A stretch of 64,000 nucleotides of DNA from Paenibacillus sp. FSL R5-0490 (GCF_001956215.1 NZ_MRTQ01000002.1:154267-218266); one strand, 5' to 3'; positions 44,814 to 54,366 are shown, counted from the first letter of the stretch. A program made the numbers and translations. The notes: a model not told the origin generated them from the letters alone.

Positions 44814-46084
44814 AAGCTTCCTCCTTTAACGACCACTTCCCCATTTTTAATCACTGTGTCTGTATGGTTCATGCCGTAGTGATACTGCATTTGCATATAG
44901 TTCGGCACATTGAGCAGAAGCAAATCAGCCTTTTTGCCGGGCTCTATGCTTCCCACTTCTTCTGCCCGATTGATGGCATGTGCTGCATTAATGGTAGCGG
45001 CGGCAATCGCTTCTGCAGGTGTAAGCCCCATGTGCATGCATGCAAGATTCATCATAAATGGCATGGAGCAGGTTGGGGAAGAGCCGGGGTTGCAATCGGT
45101 TGATAAAGCAACTGGAACACCCTTATCAATCATGCGGCGGCCTCTGGCTGCTTCAGCCATCAGGAAGAATGCTGTGCCTGGAAGAAGCACGCCGATTACT
45201 CCCTTTTCAGCCATCATTTCCATGCCCTTATCAGATGCTCTAAGCAGGTGATCTGCAGAGATGGCACCAACTTCTGCAGCAAGCTCGGCCCCCTCATAGG
45301 GTTCGATTTCGTCGGCATGGATCTTAGGAATAAGACCATGCTTCTTCCCTGCTTCAAGAAGTTTTCTGGACTGTTCCGGTGTGAATACGCCTCTTTCGCA
45401 GAAAATATCATTGAATTCAGCAAGCTTTTCTTCCGCGACTTTCGGGAGCATTTCTTCAATAACTAAATTTATAAAAGCATCTGGATTCTCTTTGTATTCC
45501 GCAGGAACTGCATGTGCCCCCATAAAGGTGCGGACAACATCCACCGGATGCAGTTCATCCGCTTTGCGGGCTGCCGTCAGCTGCTTTCGCTCTGTTTCCC
45601 AATCCAGTCCATATCCGCTTTTTGCCTCTATCGTGGTTACTCCGTGTTTAAGGAAGCGATCAAGACGGACAAGACTCGCATCTACCAATTCCTCTTCAGA
45701 TGCTTTTCTGGTCATAGAAGTGGTAGCGTGAATGCCCCCGCCATTGTTCATAATTTCCATATACGTTGCCCCGTTCAGGCGCATATTGAATTCCTCTTCC
45801 CTGCTGCCTGCATAAACAAGGTGTGTATGCGGATCAACCAGTCCTGGAAGAAGGATTTTTCCTCTCGCATCAATGATTTCAGCTTCCTGAAGCCGGCTTT
45901 GATATTCAGCTTGGAGTTCCGCTGTTGTCCCTGCTGCTTTAATTCTGTCCTCTTCAATCCATACTGCCCCGTCTTCAATGATGTGAAGCTCGCTCATTTT
46001 TTCTTTTGCCAGGGGCTGTTTGGAGCTGCCCTTTAAGGTAATCATCTGATTTGCATGTTTGATAAAAATAGGTTTTGAGTGCAT
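44798..46084 (-). CDS. hutI: Imidazolonepropionase
   Basis: A 428-residue amidohydrolase: LVDPHTHLVYAG (HxH metal site), KSGYGLD, GAHAVPAEY and STDCNPGSSPTCSM. It opens the imidazolone ring to N-formimidoylglutamate. ATG 46084 follows AAGGAGGAGCACAAA; the longer frame to 46117 lacks a site. About 195 bases separate it from hutU, with a repeat array and hairpin between. Confidence 0.94.
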   Translation of the reverse strand: MHSKPIFIKHANQMITLKGSSKQPLAKEKMSELHIIEDGAVWIEEDRIKAAGTTAELQAEYQSRLQEAEIIDARGKILLPGLVDPHTHLVYAGSREEEFNMRLNGATYMEIMNNGGGIHATTSMTRKASEEELVDASLVRLDRFLKHGVTTIEAKSGYGLDWETERKQLTAARKADELHPVDVVRTFMGAHAVPAEYKENPDAFINLVIEEMLPKVAEEKLAEFNDIFCERGVFTPEQSRKLLEAGKKHGLIPKIHADEIEPYEGAELAAEVGAISADHLLRASDKGMEMMAEKGVIGVLLPGTAFFLMAEAARGRRMIDKGVPVALSTDCNPGSSPTCSMPFMMNLACMHMGLTPAEAIAAATINAAHAINRAEEVGSIEPGKKADLLLLNVPNYMQMQYHYGMNHTDTVIKNGEVVVKGGSLCYQQ

Positions 46085-46112
46085 TTTGTGCTCCTCCTTA
46101 AAAAATGGAAGT

Positions 46113-46139
46113 TCCAATCCGCAAGTATCACGGATTGGA
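46113..46139 (-). promoter_or_regulatory. Hairpin just upstream of hutI
   Basis: TCCAATCCG (46113-46121) pairs with CGGATTGGA (46131-46139) around a 9-base loop; on the minus strand it is followed by AACTTCCATTTTTT before the hutI ribosome binding site. It may be a leaky terminator or a processing site tuning hutI against hutU. Confidence 0.5.
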
Positions 46140-46164
46140 GGGCTTCCTCATTGAAAATATTAAT

Positions 46165-46262
46165 GTTTATTTGCAAGTTTCAGAGTTTTATTTGCAGAAT
46201 TGACTCTCTTATTTGCAGATTAGCATGGTTTATTTGCTGATTTTTCGCTGCTATTTGCTAAG
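46165..46262. repeat. Five 21-bp phased repeats between hutU and hutI
   Basis: The core ATTTGC recurs at 46169, 46190, 46211, 46232 and 46253, exactly 21 bases apart each time, usually inside TTATTTGC-A/T-GATT (minus strand GCAAATAA). The other positions vary. This spacing equals two helical turns. Confidence 0.9.
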
Positions 46263-46279
46263 TTCATAAAAGGGAATCT

Positions 46280-47941
46280 TTATTTCATCATTGGAATGTT
46301 TACGCCTTTTTCTTTTGCTGTTTTGATAGCAAGATCATAGCCTGCATCTACATGGCGTACGATTCCCATTCCAGGATCAGATGTGAGGACACGTTCAAGG
46401 CGCTGTTCCGCTTCCTTCGTGCCATCCGCAACGATGACCATTCCTGCATGAAGAGAGTAGCCCATTCCTACGCCGCCTCCATGGTGGACGGAAACCCAGC
46501 TTGCTCCGCCGACTGCATTAATCAGAGCATTCAGAATTGGCCAGTCTGCCACTGCATCACTGCCGTCCTTCATGGCTTCTGTCTCGCGGTTTGGAGAGGC
46601 AACTGAACCGGAATCCAGATGATCACGCCCGATAACAATCGGTGCTTTAAGTTCCCCGCGGGCAACCATATCATTGATGATTTCTCCAAATCTTGCGCGC
46701 TCCCCATAACCAAGCCAGCAAATTCTTGAAGGAAGTCCCTGGAATTGAATTTTCTCCTGTGCCATCTTGATCCATTTGCAAAGATGTTCGTTATCTGCAA
46801 ATTCGCGCAGGATCACTTCATCTGTTTTATAGATATCTTCAGGGTCTCCTGATAATGCTACCCAGCGGAAAGGGCCTTTCCCTTCACAGAATAACGGACG
46901 GATGTAGGCAGGCACGAATCCAGGGAAATCAAATGCATTCTCGACACCCTCATCTTTTGCAACCTGACGGATATTGTTTCCGTAATCAAATGTAACTGCG
47001 CCCTTCTTTTGCATGTCCAGCATAGCCTGAACATGGACAGCCATGCTTGCTTTTGATTTCTGAACATATTCAGCAGTATCTTGCTTCCGCAGAACAGCTG
47101 CTTCTTCTAATGAATAGCCGATTGGAACATAGCCATTTAAAGGATCATGTGCAGAAGTCTGGTCAGTCAGGACATCCGGGGTGAAATTCATTTCAAGCAT
47201 TTTTGGCAGAATTTCAGCTGCATTGCCTAATAGTCCGATAGAAAGGGGACGTCCTTCCTGTTTTGCCTCTGTTGCCAACTTAATAGCTTCTTCAATGGAA
47301 TAAACCTTAGTATCCAGATATTTCGTTTCAAGTCTGCGGTCAATGCGGTGTTCATCCACATCAATGGCAATGCAGACACCATCATTCATGGTTACGGCGA
47401 GCGGCTGGGCACCGCCCATTCCCCCAAGGCCTGCTGTTAACGTAATCGTTTGTTTCAGTGAGCCGGAGAAGTGCTGTCGGCCAAGCTCAGCAAATGTTTC
47501 ATACGTTCCTTGCACGATCCCCTGGCTTCCGATGTAAATCCAGCTTCCGGCTGTCATTTGGCCATACATCATCAGGCCTTTCTTATCAAGCTCATGGAAC
47601 GTATCCCAGTTTGCCCAGGCCGGCACCAGATTCGAGTTGGCGATCAATACCTTTGGTGCATCTTTATGTGATTTAAATACCGCAACCGGCTTTCCGGATT
47701 GAACAAGTAGTGTTTCATCGTCTTCTAATTCATGCAGGGTTTTTACAATCGCATCATAGCAATCCCAATTTCGGGCAGCCTTCCCTATGCCGCCGTAAAC
47801 AACCAGCTCTTCCGGAATCTCTGCAACCTCTTTGTCTAAGTTATTCATAAGCATGCGGAGTGCCGCTTCCTGAATCCAGCCCTTTGCATGCAGCTCACTG
47901 CCTTGATAATTTTTAATTTCTCTTTTTGTTTCCGCTTTCAT
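46280..47941 (-). CDS. hutU: Urocanate hydratase
   Basis: A 553-residue enzyme with the NAD-binding [13 protein letters not shown], catalytic Cys in [16 protein letters not shown] segment (SRICWLGYG), and C-terminal [16 protein letters not shown]. It converts urocanate to imidazolonepropionate. TTGGAGGGATAACA precedes the ATG. It leads the hut cluster; hutH and hutP are not in the window. Confidence 0.96.
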   Translation of the reverse strand: MKAETKREIKNYQGSELHAKGWIQEAALRMLMNNLDKEVAEIPEELVVYGGIGKAARNWDCYDAIVKTLHELEDDETLLVQSGKPVAVFKSHKDAPKVLIANSNLVPAWANWDTFHELDKKGLMMYGQMTAGSWIYIGSQGIVQGTYETFAELGRQHFSGSLKQTITLTAGLGGMGGAQPLAVTMNDGVCIAIDVDEHRIDRRLETKYLDTKVYSIEEAIKLATEAKQEGRPLSIGLLGNAAEILPKMLEMNFTPDVLTDQTSAHDPLNGYVPIGYSLEEAAVLRKQDTAEYVQKSKASMAVHVQAMLDMQKKGAVTFDYGNNIRQVAKDEGVENAFDFPGFVPAYIRPLFCEGKGPFRWVALSGDPEDIYKTDEVILREFADNEHLCKWIKMAQEKIQFQGLPSRICWLGYGERARFGEIINDMVARGELKAPIVIGRDHLDSGSVASPNRETEAMKDGSDAVADWPILNALINAVGGASWVSVHHGGGVGMGYSLHAGMVIVADGTKEAEQRLERVLTSDPGMGIVRHVDAGYDLAIKTAKEKGVNIPMMK

Positions 47942-47985
47942 TGTTATCCCTCCAATGTTATCTCATATTTAGATTTTATAATGAG

Positions 47986-48000
47986 AACTATCTGAAAAGT
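47986..48000 (-). promoter_or_regulatory. CodY-like box at the hutU promoter
   Basis: On the minus strand ACTTTTCAGATAGTT matches the CodY consensus (AATTTTCWGAAAATT) at 12 of 15 positions. It overlaps a possible promoter (TTCTAC, 18 bases, TATAAA). CodY represses hut in B. subtilis. Confidence 0.4.
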
Positions 48001-48097
48001 AGAATAATTAGATTTGTTTTTTTGTAAAAATATAAGATTATATTCTTAAATTTAGTCTATTTTTATATTAATATTGGTGTTTTTATAAAAATCAACA

Positions 48098-48130
48098 AAA
48101 ATAAAACCTCCCATTTAAAAGGAGGTTTTG
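48098..48130 (-). terminator. Terminator of the AraC-type regulator
   Basis: AAAACCTCC pairs with GGAGGTTTT around an A/T-rich loop; TATTTTTG follows on the minus strand. It includes the stop codon. Confidence 0.7.
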
Positions 48131-49599
48131 TGCAGACTTTTTCTAAATTGATTAGGCGGCATACCTTTAATTTTACTGAACACTTTATTGAAGTATTGCT
48201 GATTGCGAAAACCGCAGACGGATGAGATTTCTTTTATGCTCATTTCTGATTCCAGCAGCAGCTTGGCAGATTGCCTGATTCGGGTTTCATTAAGGAGCTC
48301 CCGAAAAGATTTGCCGCATCTTTTTGCCAGCATGGAGCTGATATAGTTCGGGTTTCGATCTGCATATTCAGCTGCCCTTTCAAGGGTGATCGAAGAGTCC
48401 CAGTAATTTGTTTCTATAAAGAATTGGACTCTGTCTGTAAGATCAAGCTTCAGTTTCTTATCAGATCGAATGGTCTCAAACACATAGGAAATGAAGCTGA
48501 TCATTTCATTAATGATCCGGTAAATCAAGGGCGAATAAAGGATCGTCTGGAATAAACGAAGGTATTCCTTCTCCATATCTCCGTCGGCCAGACGGAATGT
48601 TTTCATATGCCTGCGGATTTGAGCAAGAATACTGGTCAGCCTGATTCTGATAAGCCCGGGTTCAGGATATGGATCTTCCAATATAAGAAACTCTTTGGAA
48701 AACCATGATTTGATCCCTTCTAAATCCGCCTGATTCAGGAAATCAATCCAGGTGCTCTGTTCCTCTGGGGTTAAGAAGGGATCGATGGATAGCCATTTAG
48801 GCAATGAGGCTTCCTCAATTACCTGATTAAATCCCCTGAAAAAAGTTAACTCCATTAATTTTCTGTTCGCATCATAATGGTTTTTAAGAGTATTCTGATC
48901 ATCTCGGCCCGTATGAATGCTGATGGCAATTGGTTCAGCTGAGTTTTCCTGCCAATTCCTCATGAATCTGACGCTCTCCTCTTTCCATGATACGCCCGAT
49001 TTTTCAGAAACTATCAGTACCATGTCACTTAAAATAAAATAATCGGCTTTTTTCTGGAACCCATAGCTTTCCAGAAATTCATATAACTTTGGAAGCTCAA
49101 GGACATTCTCAGTTTTTATGCCAATGGAAAGAAAACGTTCTGCCGGTTCTGGAGCTTCTAAAAATATATCCTGATAATGAAAGGCTTTATCAGTAACCAT
49201 TCCTGAGCTTTTTACAGCCGCTGGAGTTTTCAGCTTCTGGCGCCTATGAATGTTTCTTGCAGATTTCAGTAAAATATCAGCTGAAATGGGCTTAAGTATT
49301 AAATCGACTACACCCATGTCAATGGCTCGTTTTGCCTGTGAAAAGGTGGCTTCCATTGTAAGTGCAATAAGATCCGGCCCTATAATTTGAATGGTTTTTA
49401 AGAAAGAGCTGTATCTATCTTCCTTTATCAAATCAAGTTCAAAAATCAGCAGATCGGGCTGAAAAGTCTCAAGCTTTTTAATAAGCCCTGCCTCATCTAC
49501 GGCAGACTCCACATCCCATGCATTCATTGAAGATCTCAACAGCCACTCTATACCCTTTGTATCGTACTCATCCCGATTGGCCACAAGTACCTTGTACAT
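48115..49599 (-). CDS. AraC-type response regulator with atypical receiver domain
   Basis: A 494-residue YesN-like regulator: REC domain (1-120), a 250-residue middle region, and a C-terminal double-HTH AraC domain (about 395-490; YISSMLAKRCGKSFRELL, IKEISSVCGFRNQQYFNKVF). The receiver lacks the normal acidic pocket (N8-R9-D10 for D-D-E) and has E54 where the phosphoacceptor Asp should be (LLIFELDL); Lys of LKPI is kept. It is probably phosphorylation-independent. It lies immediately upstream of hutU in the same direction; role in hut control is inference. Confidence 0.85.
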   Translation of the reverse strand: MYKVLVANRDEYDTKGIEWLLRSSMNAWDVESAVDEAGLIKKLETFQPDLLIFELDLIKEDRYSSFLKTIQIIGPDLIALTMEATFSQAKRAIDMGVVDLILKPISADILLKSARNIHRRQKLKTPAAVKSSGMVTDKAFHYQDIFLEAPEPAERFLSIGIKTENVLELPKLYEFLESYGFQKKADYFILSDMVLIVSEKSGVSWKEESVRFMRNWQENSAEPIAISIHTGRDDQNTLKNHYDANRKLMELTFFRGFNQVIEEASLPKWLSIDPFLTPEEQSTWIDFLNQADLEGIKSWFSKEFLILEDPYPEPGLIRIRLTSILAQIRRHMKTFRLADGDMEKEYLRLFQTILYSPLIYRIINEMISFISYVFETIRSDKKLKLDLTDRVQFFIETNYWDSSITLERAAEYADRNPNYISSMLAKRCGKSFRELLNETRIRQSAKLLLESEMSIKEISSVCGFRNQQYFNKVFSKIKGMPPNQFRKSLHKTSF

Positions 49600-49747
49600 G
49601 CTGCCACATCCTTTTTTAAATCTATTATGAAATAATTTTTCAGCAGCTGTAAAGAAAAATCGGAAAAATCCCGCAAATAGTAGACAAGTTATGATGCCCT
49701 TACAGCATATCTATATATGGACAACTAATTTTGGAAGGAGTATGACC

Positions 49748-50200
49748 ATGCCTTTTCTTGTATTAAAGAAACGCAGCATCATTGCCTTTGTCATCATTTT
49801 TTCAGTCATTGTTTCTGCATCTGTATGGTTTTTTTCAAAGTCTGATAGTTTGACGGTCTTCAACCAGACCGAAGGTGAAAAAGTCCGGGAAATCCATATG
49901 GTTACGGGAGAATTTAAAGCTAAGCTGCCTGATGGCAAGGAAATCGAAGCGTATCGCTGGGATCCGGGAACCATTTTTCTCGAAAAAGATGAAAAGGTAA
50001 ATTTGAAGATTTGGGGAGTCAACGGAATGGAGCACCCTTTTATTATCGAAGGAACCGATATTAAGGGAGTTGTAAAGAAAGCGGAAGAAACAGTGGTCCC
50101 TCTTCAATTTGAAAAAGAAGGCATATACCGTCTTGTTTGTCTTACACATCCGGATAAAGATAATAGCGGACCGATGATTGCTTATATTGTAGTAGATTAA
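49748..50200 (+). CDS. Membrane-anchored cupredoxin-like protein
   Basis: A 150-residue protein with an N-terminal anchor (about 9-28) and a cupredoxin fold. Type I copper ligands appear as His in GMEHPFIIEG and Cys, His, Met in CLTHPDKDNSGPM. ATG 49748 sits 7 bases after GGAAGGAG; an ATG at 49742 abuts it. An external electron carrier or copper store; partner unknown. Divergent from the AraC regulator. Confidence 0.8.
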   Translation: MPFLVLKKRSIIAFVIIFSVIVSASVWFFSKSDSLTVFNQTEGEKVREIHMVTGEFKAKLPDGKEIEAYRWDPGTIFLEKDEKVNLKIWGVNGMEHPFIIEGTDIKGVVKKAEETVVPLQFEKEGIYRLVCLTHPDKDNSGPMIAYIVVD

Positions 50201-50205
50201 TGGGC

Positions 50206-50242
50206 AAAGCAAAAGCACCGGAATCTTCCGGTGCTTTTCTTT
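50206..50242 (+). terminator. Terminator of the cupredoxin gene
   Basis: AAAAGCACCGGA pairs with TTCCGGTGCTTTT around ATC. Confidence 0.88.
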
Positions 50243-50249
50243 ACTGTCC

Positions 50250-50302
50250 AGCTCCAGCCCCTACCCCCTCGAGGAGTCGGGGGTGGGCAAGGCGCTGGAG
50301 CT
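50250..50302. repeat. Intergenic hairpin repeat element (Bacillaceae CTCCAGC type)
   Basis: AGCTCCAGC (50250-50258) pairs with GCTGGAGCT (50294-50302), and inner CCTACCCCC pairs with GGGGGTGGG, making an almost continuous stem with CTCGAGG at the tip. I recall very similar GTCCAGCTCCAGCGCCTA elements scattered between genes in Bacillaceae. It has no T tract, so it is not a normal terminator. Confidence 0.6.
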
Positions 50303-50309
50303 TTTCTTC

Positions 50310-50936
50310 TTATTTCCCAATAAACATTTGTGTCCAATAGTGTCCGTAAGTTCCGCCCTGTGCGTAGCCTACTCCGATTTCTGTGAAGTTCGCAGATAGG
50401 ATATTTTTGCGGTGACCTTCACTGTTCATCCATGCAGTTACTACTTCCTGAGGCGTTTTTTGCCCGGCAGCAATGTTCTCCCCAGCAGTTCGGTAGGTGA
50501 TTCCGAAGCTCTTCATCATATCAAACGGGCTTCCGTATGTAGGAGAGTTGTGATCGAAATACTTCTTATTGATCATATCCTGAGATTTGTACCTTGCTAC
50601 TCTCGCAAGCTCCCAATTTGATTTCAGCGGCTTTAACCCGTACTTTGCTCTTTCCTGGTTAACAAGCTGGACTACCTGCTCTTCCACCCCTGTTGTGGCT
50701 TTTGAAAGAGTAGGGATATTCACCTTTTGTCCGGGATAAATGAAGTTCGGATTGGAGATTTGCTGATTGGAATTGATGATTTCAGGAACTCCCACCTGAT
50801 ACTTCATCGCGATCTTCCACATCGTATCCCCTGGCTGAACGGTATGTACTGTTGATGCTTTTGCATCAAAATTGAATCCAAAGACAAGTGCGACAGACAA
50901 CATTAAAATGAATGAAAGTTTTGATAGTGTTTTCAT
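50310..50936 (-). CDS. LysM-CAP domain secreted protein (YkwD/SafA-like)
   Basis: A 208-residue protein: signal peptide (1-28), one LysM (VHTVQPGDTMWKIAMKYQV, about 30-75), then a CAP/SCP domain (LVNQERAKYGL, DHNSPTYGSPFDMM, GENIAAGQ, GHRKNIL, YWTQMF). It is secreted and wall bound; CAP domains of this bacterial type have no settled activity. Monocistronic. Confidence 0.88.
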   Translation of the reverse strand: MKTLSKLSFILMLSVALVFGFNFDAKASTVHTVQPGDTMWKIAMKYQVGVPEIINSNQQISNPNFIYPGQKVNIPTLSKATTGVEEQVVQLVNQERAKYGLKPLKSNWELARVARYKSQDMINKKYFDHNSPTYGSPFDMMKSFGITYRTAGENIAAGQKTPQEVVTAWMNSEGHRKNILSANFTEIGVGYAQGGTYGHYWTQMFIGK

Positions 50937-51139
50937 ATTTATATTTAATCAAAATCTTCTATTCTTATAAACAGGTAATTGTTGGCGCAGAATGTAAGAA
51001 TTTCAAAGTGATTGCTATCTGTTTTTTTATGCAGTGTTCCATCTGTATATAACAGTTCTAAAAATCCGGGTGGTTTTGTACTACACGTTTTGCTTGAAGA
51101 TACTTAACTTATTACATTTCACAATACGTTCAAAATCTT

Positions 51140-51155
51140 TGTGATTTATTTCACA
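51140..51155 (+). promoter_or_regulatory. FNR (or Rex) binding site upstream of pflB
   Basis: TGTGA-TTTATT-TCACA is a perfect FNR/CRP-type palindrome. Its centre (51147.5) is 41.5 bases upstream of a start predicted from TATAGT at 51177-51182, the class II activator position. It also resembles the Rex motif TTGTGA-N6-TCACAA. Confidence 0.65.
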
Positions 51156-51176
51156 TAAAATCTGTTATATTGAGTG

Positions 51177-51182
51177 TATAGT
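51177..51182 (+). promoter_or_regulatory. -10 element of pflB
   Basis: TATAGT about 50 bases before the pflB start, placed correctly relative to the FNR-like box; no good -35 is present, as for an activator-dependent promoter. Confidence 0.5.
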
Positions 51183-51230
51183 AAATTTGTAATAACTGTT
51201 ATATAAATAATCTCTTTGAGGTGAACTGGC

Positions 51231-53456
51231 ATGGAAAGATGGAACGGCTTTAGTGAAGGCATTTGGACACGTGAAATTGATGTTAGAGATTTTATATTAA
51301 AGAACTTTACACCTTTTTCAGGAGATGAATCTTTTTTGGAAGGCCCGACACAAGCTACATCGGTATTATGGGAAAAAGTAATGGCTCTCACCAAACAAGA
51401 GCGGGAACAAGGCGGCGTGCTCGATATGGACACAGAAATCGTCTCCACTATTACCTCACATGGACCTGGTTATCTGTATCAGGATAAAGAAAAAATTGTA
51501 GGTGTCCAGACTGACCAGCCATTTAAGCGCTCTCTTCAGCCATTTGGCGGAATCCGCATGGCTGTGGCTGCCTGTGAAGCATATGGCTATGAAGCCAGCA
51601 AAGATATGGAAAAGATATTTACGGATTACCGCAAAACACATAACCAGGGTGTGTTTGATGCCTATACCGATGAAATGAAACTCGCCCGTAAGGCCGGCAT
51701 TATAACCGGTCTGCCTGATGCATATGGCCGGGGCAGGATTATCGGTGATTACCGCAGGGTTGCCCTTTATGGGGCTGACCGCTTGATTGAAGCAAAAAAA
51801 TCTGATTTGAAATCGACCTCAAATGTAATGACGGAAGAAAATATCCGATTAAGGGAAGAGATTTCAGAACAGATCAGGGCTCTGAAGGAACTGAAGCAGC
51901 TGGCAAACAGCTATGGTTTTGATATATCAAAGCCTGCAGGAAATGCTCTTGAAGCTTTCCAGTGGCTGTACTTCGCCTATCTTGCTGCCATCAAGGAACA
52001 AAATGGTGCAGCAATGAGTCTTGGCCGTGTTTCCACTTTTCTTGATATTTTCATAGAAAGAGACATAAAGAACGGGATACTTACCGAGACAGAAGCGCAG
52101 GAGCTTGTTGATCACTTTGTCATGAAGCTGCGTCTAGTTAAATTCGCCAGAACGCCTGATTATAATGAATTATTCAGCGGTGACCCTACATGGGTGACAG
52201 AGTCCATTGGCGGGATGGCGCTTGATGGCCGCCCGCTTGTCACAAAGAATTCTTTCCGCTTCCTTCATACCCTTAGAAATCTCGGTCCGGCTCCTGAACC
52301 GAACTTAACGGTATTATGGTCTGCCAAGCTACCTGAGAACTTCAAAAAATATTGTGCCAGGATGTCAATCGAAACAAGTTCAATTCAATACGAAAACGAC
52401 GATATCATGCTTCCTGAGTTTGGCGATGATTATGGAATTGCCTGCTGTGTTTCTGCAATGGAAATCGGAAAACAAATGCAGTTTTTCGGAGCAAGAGCCA
52501 ACCTGGCAAAGGCACTCTTATATAGCATTAACGGCGGCAAAGATGAAAAACTGGGCGTTCAGGTCGGCCCTGCTTATGCCCCAATAACATCAGACATCCT
52601 TCAATATGAGGAAGTGATGGAGAAGTTTGATTTTATGATGGAATGGCTGGCAGGCCTCTATATTAATACGCTGAATATCATTCATTACATGCATGATAAA
52701 TATAGCTACGAACGAATTGAAATGGCTCTGCATGACTCCGAAATTCTCAGAACTATGGCCACTGGCATTGCGGGTCTGAGTGTTGCGGCCGATTCGCTAA
52801 GTGCCATCAAATATGCAACCGTTAAGGCAATCCGTGATGAGAACGGGATAGTGGTTGATTTTATAACAGAAGGAGATTTTCCGAAATACGGCAATAATGA
52901 TGATCGAGTCGACAGCATCGCTATAGACCTGGTGGAACGGTTTATGAAGAAGCTCCGAAAGCATCAGACGTACAGAAACTCTATGCATACGATGTCGATA
53001 TTAACCATTACTTCAAATGTGGTATATGGCAAGAAAACGGGCAATACACCTGATGGAAGGCGTGCCGGAGAGCCATTTGCCCCAGGTGCAAATCCCATGC
53101 ACGGAAGAGATACGAAAGGAACGCTTGCTTCCCTGTCCTCTGTTGCAAAATTGCCATACAAACAGGCGCTCGATGGCATCAGCAACACCTTCTCCATCGT
53201 CCCTAAAGCACTTGGTAAGGATGATGAAAGCCGTGTTCGCAATCTGGTATCCATACTCGATGGATATGCCATAAAATCCGGGCATCACTTAAATGTCAAT
53301 GTATTTAATAAAGAAACACTTCTGGATGCCATGGAACATCCGGAGGAATATCCGCAGCTGACCATCAGGGTTTCAGGCTATGCAGTAAACTTCATTAAGC
53401 TGACTAAAGAGCAGCAGCTTGATGTAATCAATCGAACATTCCATGAATCCATGTAA
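51231..53456 (+). CDS. pflB: Pyruvate formate-lyase
   Basis: A 741-residue glycyl radical enzyme. C405-C406 ([10 protein letters not shown]) and G716 in [12 protein letters not shown] carry the radical and thiol catalysis. It splits pyruvate into acetyl-CoA and formate during anaerobic growth. GAGGTGAACTGGC precedes the ATG. It is followed by pflA, with a spacer of about 100 bases; anaerobic control is suggested by the FNR-like box. Confidence 0.96.
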   Translation: MERWNGFSEGIWTREIDVRDFILKNFTPFSGDESFLEGPTQATSVLWEKVMALTKQEREQGGVLDMDTEIVSTITSHGPGYLYQDKEKIVGVQTDQPFKRSLQPFGGIRMAVAACEAYGYEASKDMEKIFTDYRKTHNQGVFDAYTDEMKLARKAGIITGLPDAYGRGRIIGDYRRVALYGADRLIEAKKSDLKSTSNVMTEENIRLREEISEQIRALKELKQLANSYGFDISKPAGNALEAFQWLYFAYLAAIKEQNGAAMSLGRVSTFLDIFIERDIKNGILTETEAQELVDHFVMKLRLVKFARTPDYNELFSGDPTWVTESIGGMALDGRPLVTKNSFRFLHTLRNLGPAPEPNLTVLWSAKLPENFKKYCARMSIETSSIQYENDDIMLPEFGDDYGIACCVSAMEIGKQMQFFGARANLAKALLYSINGGKDEKLGVQVGPAYAPITSDILQYEEVMEKFDFMMEWLAGLYINTLNIIHYMHDKYSYERIEMALHDSEILRTMATGIAGLSVAADSLSAIKYATVKAIRDENGIVVDFITEGDFPKYGNNDDRVDSIAIDLVERFMKKLRKHQTYRNSMHTMSILTITSNVVYGKKTGNTPDGRRAGEPFAPGANPMHGRDTKGTLASLSSVAKLPYKQALDGISNTFSIVPKALGKDDESRVRNLVSILDGYAIKSGHHLNVNVFNKETLLDAMEHPEEYPQLTIRVSGYAVNFIKLTKEQQLDVINRTFHESM

Positions 53457-53556
53457 CCAATCGGATGGCGGGCCATTTTATTCGGCCCCCTTCTTCAAAA
53501 AGCTTTAGCAAGGTGCAGCTGCGGCTGCCCCGGGGCTTATAGAAAGGAAGATGATC

Positions 53557-54285
53557 ATGCACGGCAACATTCATTCAATAGAGACATTCGGTACAGTAGA
53601 CGGACCTGGCATCCGGTATGTTATTTTTACACAGGGGTGCCTCCTGCGCTGTCAATTTTGCCATAATGCAGATACTTGGGAAATTGGAACAGGGAAGCAA
53701 ATGTCCGTTTCAGAAATCATGAATGACCTGCAATCCTATCTCCCTTTCTTCGAGGCTTCCGGAGGCGGCATCACAGTCAGCGGCGGTGAACCTTTACTGC
53801 AGATTCCATTTCTTATAGAGCTTTTTAAAGAATGCAAGAAACTTGGCATTCACACTGCCGTTGATTCATCAGGAGGCTGCTATTCCAGCTCCCCGCTTTT
53901 CCAGGCACAGCTGAAAGAGCTCATGAACTATACGGACCTGGTGCTCTTGGATTTGAAGCACATTGATAGGGAAAAACATAAAAAACTGACAGGACTTACA
54001 AATGGACACATCCTTCAATTTGCCCGGTATCTGTCTGATCATCAGGTGCCTGTCTGGATCCGCCACGTGCTGGTGCCAACAAGGTCGGATGATGAACGGG
54101 ATCTCGAACGATTGGGCTGTTTTATAAAAGAATTGAATAATGTGGAAAAAATTGAGGTCCTCCCCTATCACAAGCTTGGTGTTTATAAATGGGAAGCGCT
54201 TGGCTTGGAATATCCGCTGAAGGATATTGAGCCTCCGAGTGAGGAGAAAGCGGAATGGGCTTATCGGATTTTGACTGGGTTATAG
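53557..54285 (+). CDS. pflA: Pyruvate formate-lyase activating enzyme
   Basis: A 242-residue radical SAM enzyme with C28, C32 and C35 (GCLLRCQFCHN) binding the 4Fe-4S cluster and SGGEPLL. It abstracts hydrogen from the PflB glycine. ATG 53557 is 6 bases after AAAGGAAG; ATG 53551 abuts that site. Cotranscribed with pflB. Confidence 0.95.
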   Translation: MHGNIHSIETFGTVDGPGIRYVIFTQGCLLRCQFCHNADTWEIGTGKQMSVSEIMNDLQSYLPFFEASGGGITVSGGEPLLQIPFLIELFKECKKLGIHTAVDSSGGCYSSSPLFQAQLKELMNYTDLVLLDLKHIDREKHKKLTGLTNGHILQFARYLSDHQVPVWIRHVLVPTRSDDERDLERLGCFIKELNNVEKIEVLPYHKLGVYKWEALGLEYPLKDIEPPSEEKAEWAYRILTGL

Positions 54286-54333
54286 ATAGTTTGGTTTGAT
54301 TTAGGATCTTAGATGAAACGTTTTACGTGGTAT

Positions 54334-54366
54334 GCCCCAATTTTGTGATTGGGGCTTTGTTTTTAG
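54334..54366 (+). terminator. Terminator of pflBA
   Basis: GCCCCAAT pairs with ATTGGGGC around TTTGTG, followed by TTTGTTTTT. Confidence 0.8.

Noticed and set aside
45512..46036. Long plus-strand ORFs inside hutI and hutU
   Set aside because: They are antisense to well-conserved genes, have low-complexity Cys/His/Phe-rich products and no ribosome binding sites.
46165..46262. 21-bp repeats considered as a CRISPR or coding repeat
   Set aside because: The conserved core is only about 8 bases, intervals are too short for spacers, and no start codon with a ribosome binding site opens a frame through it.
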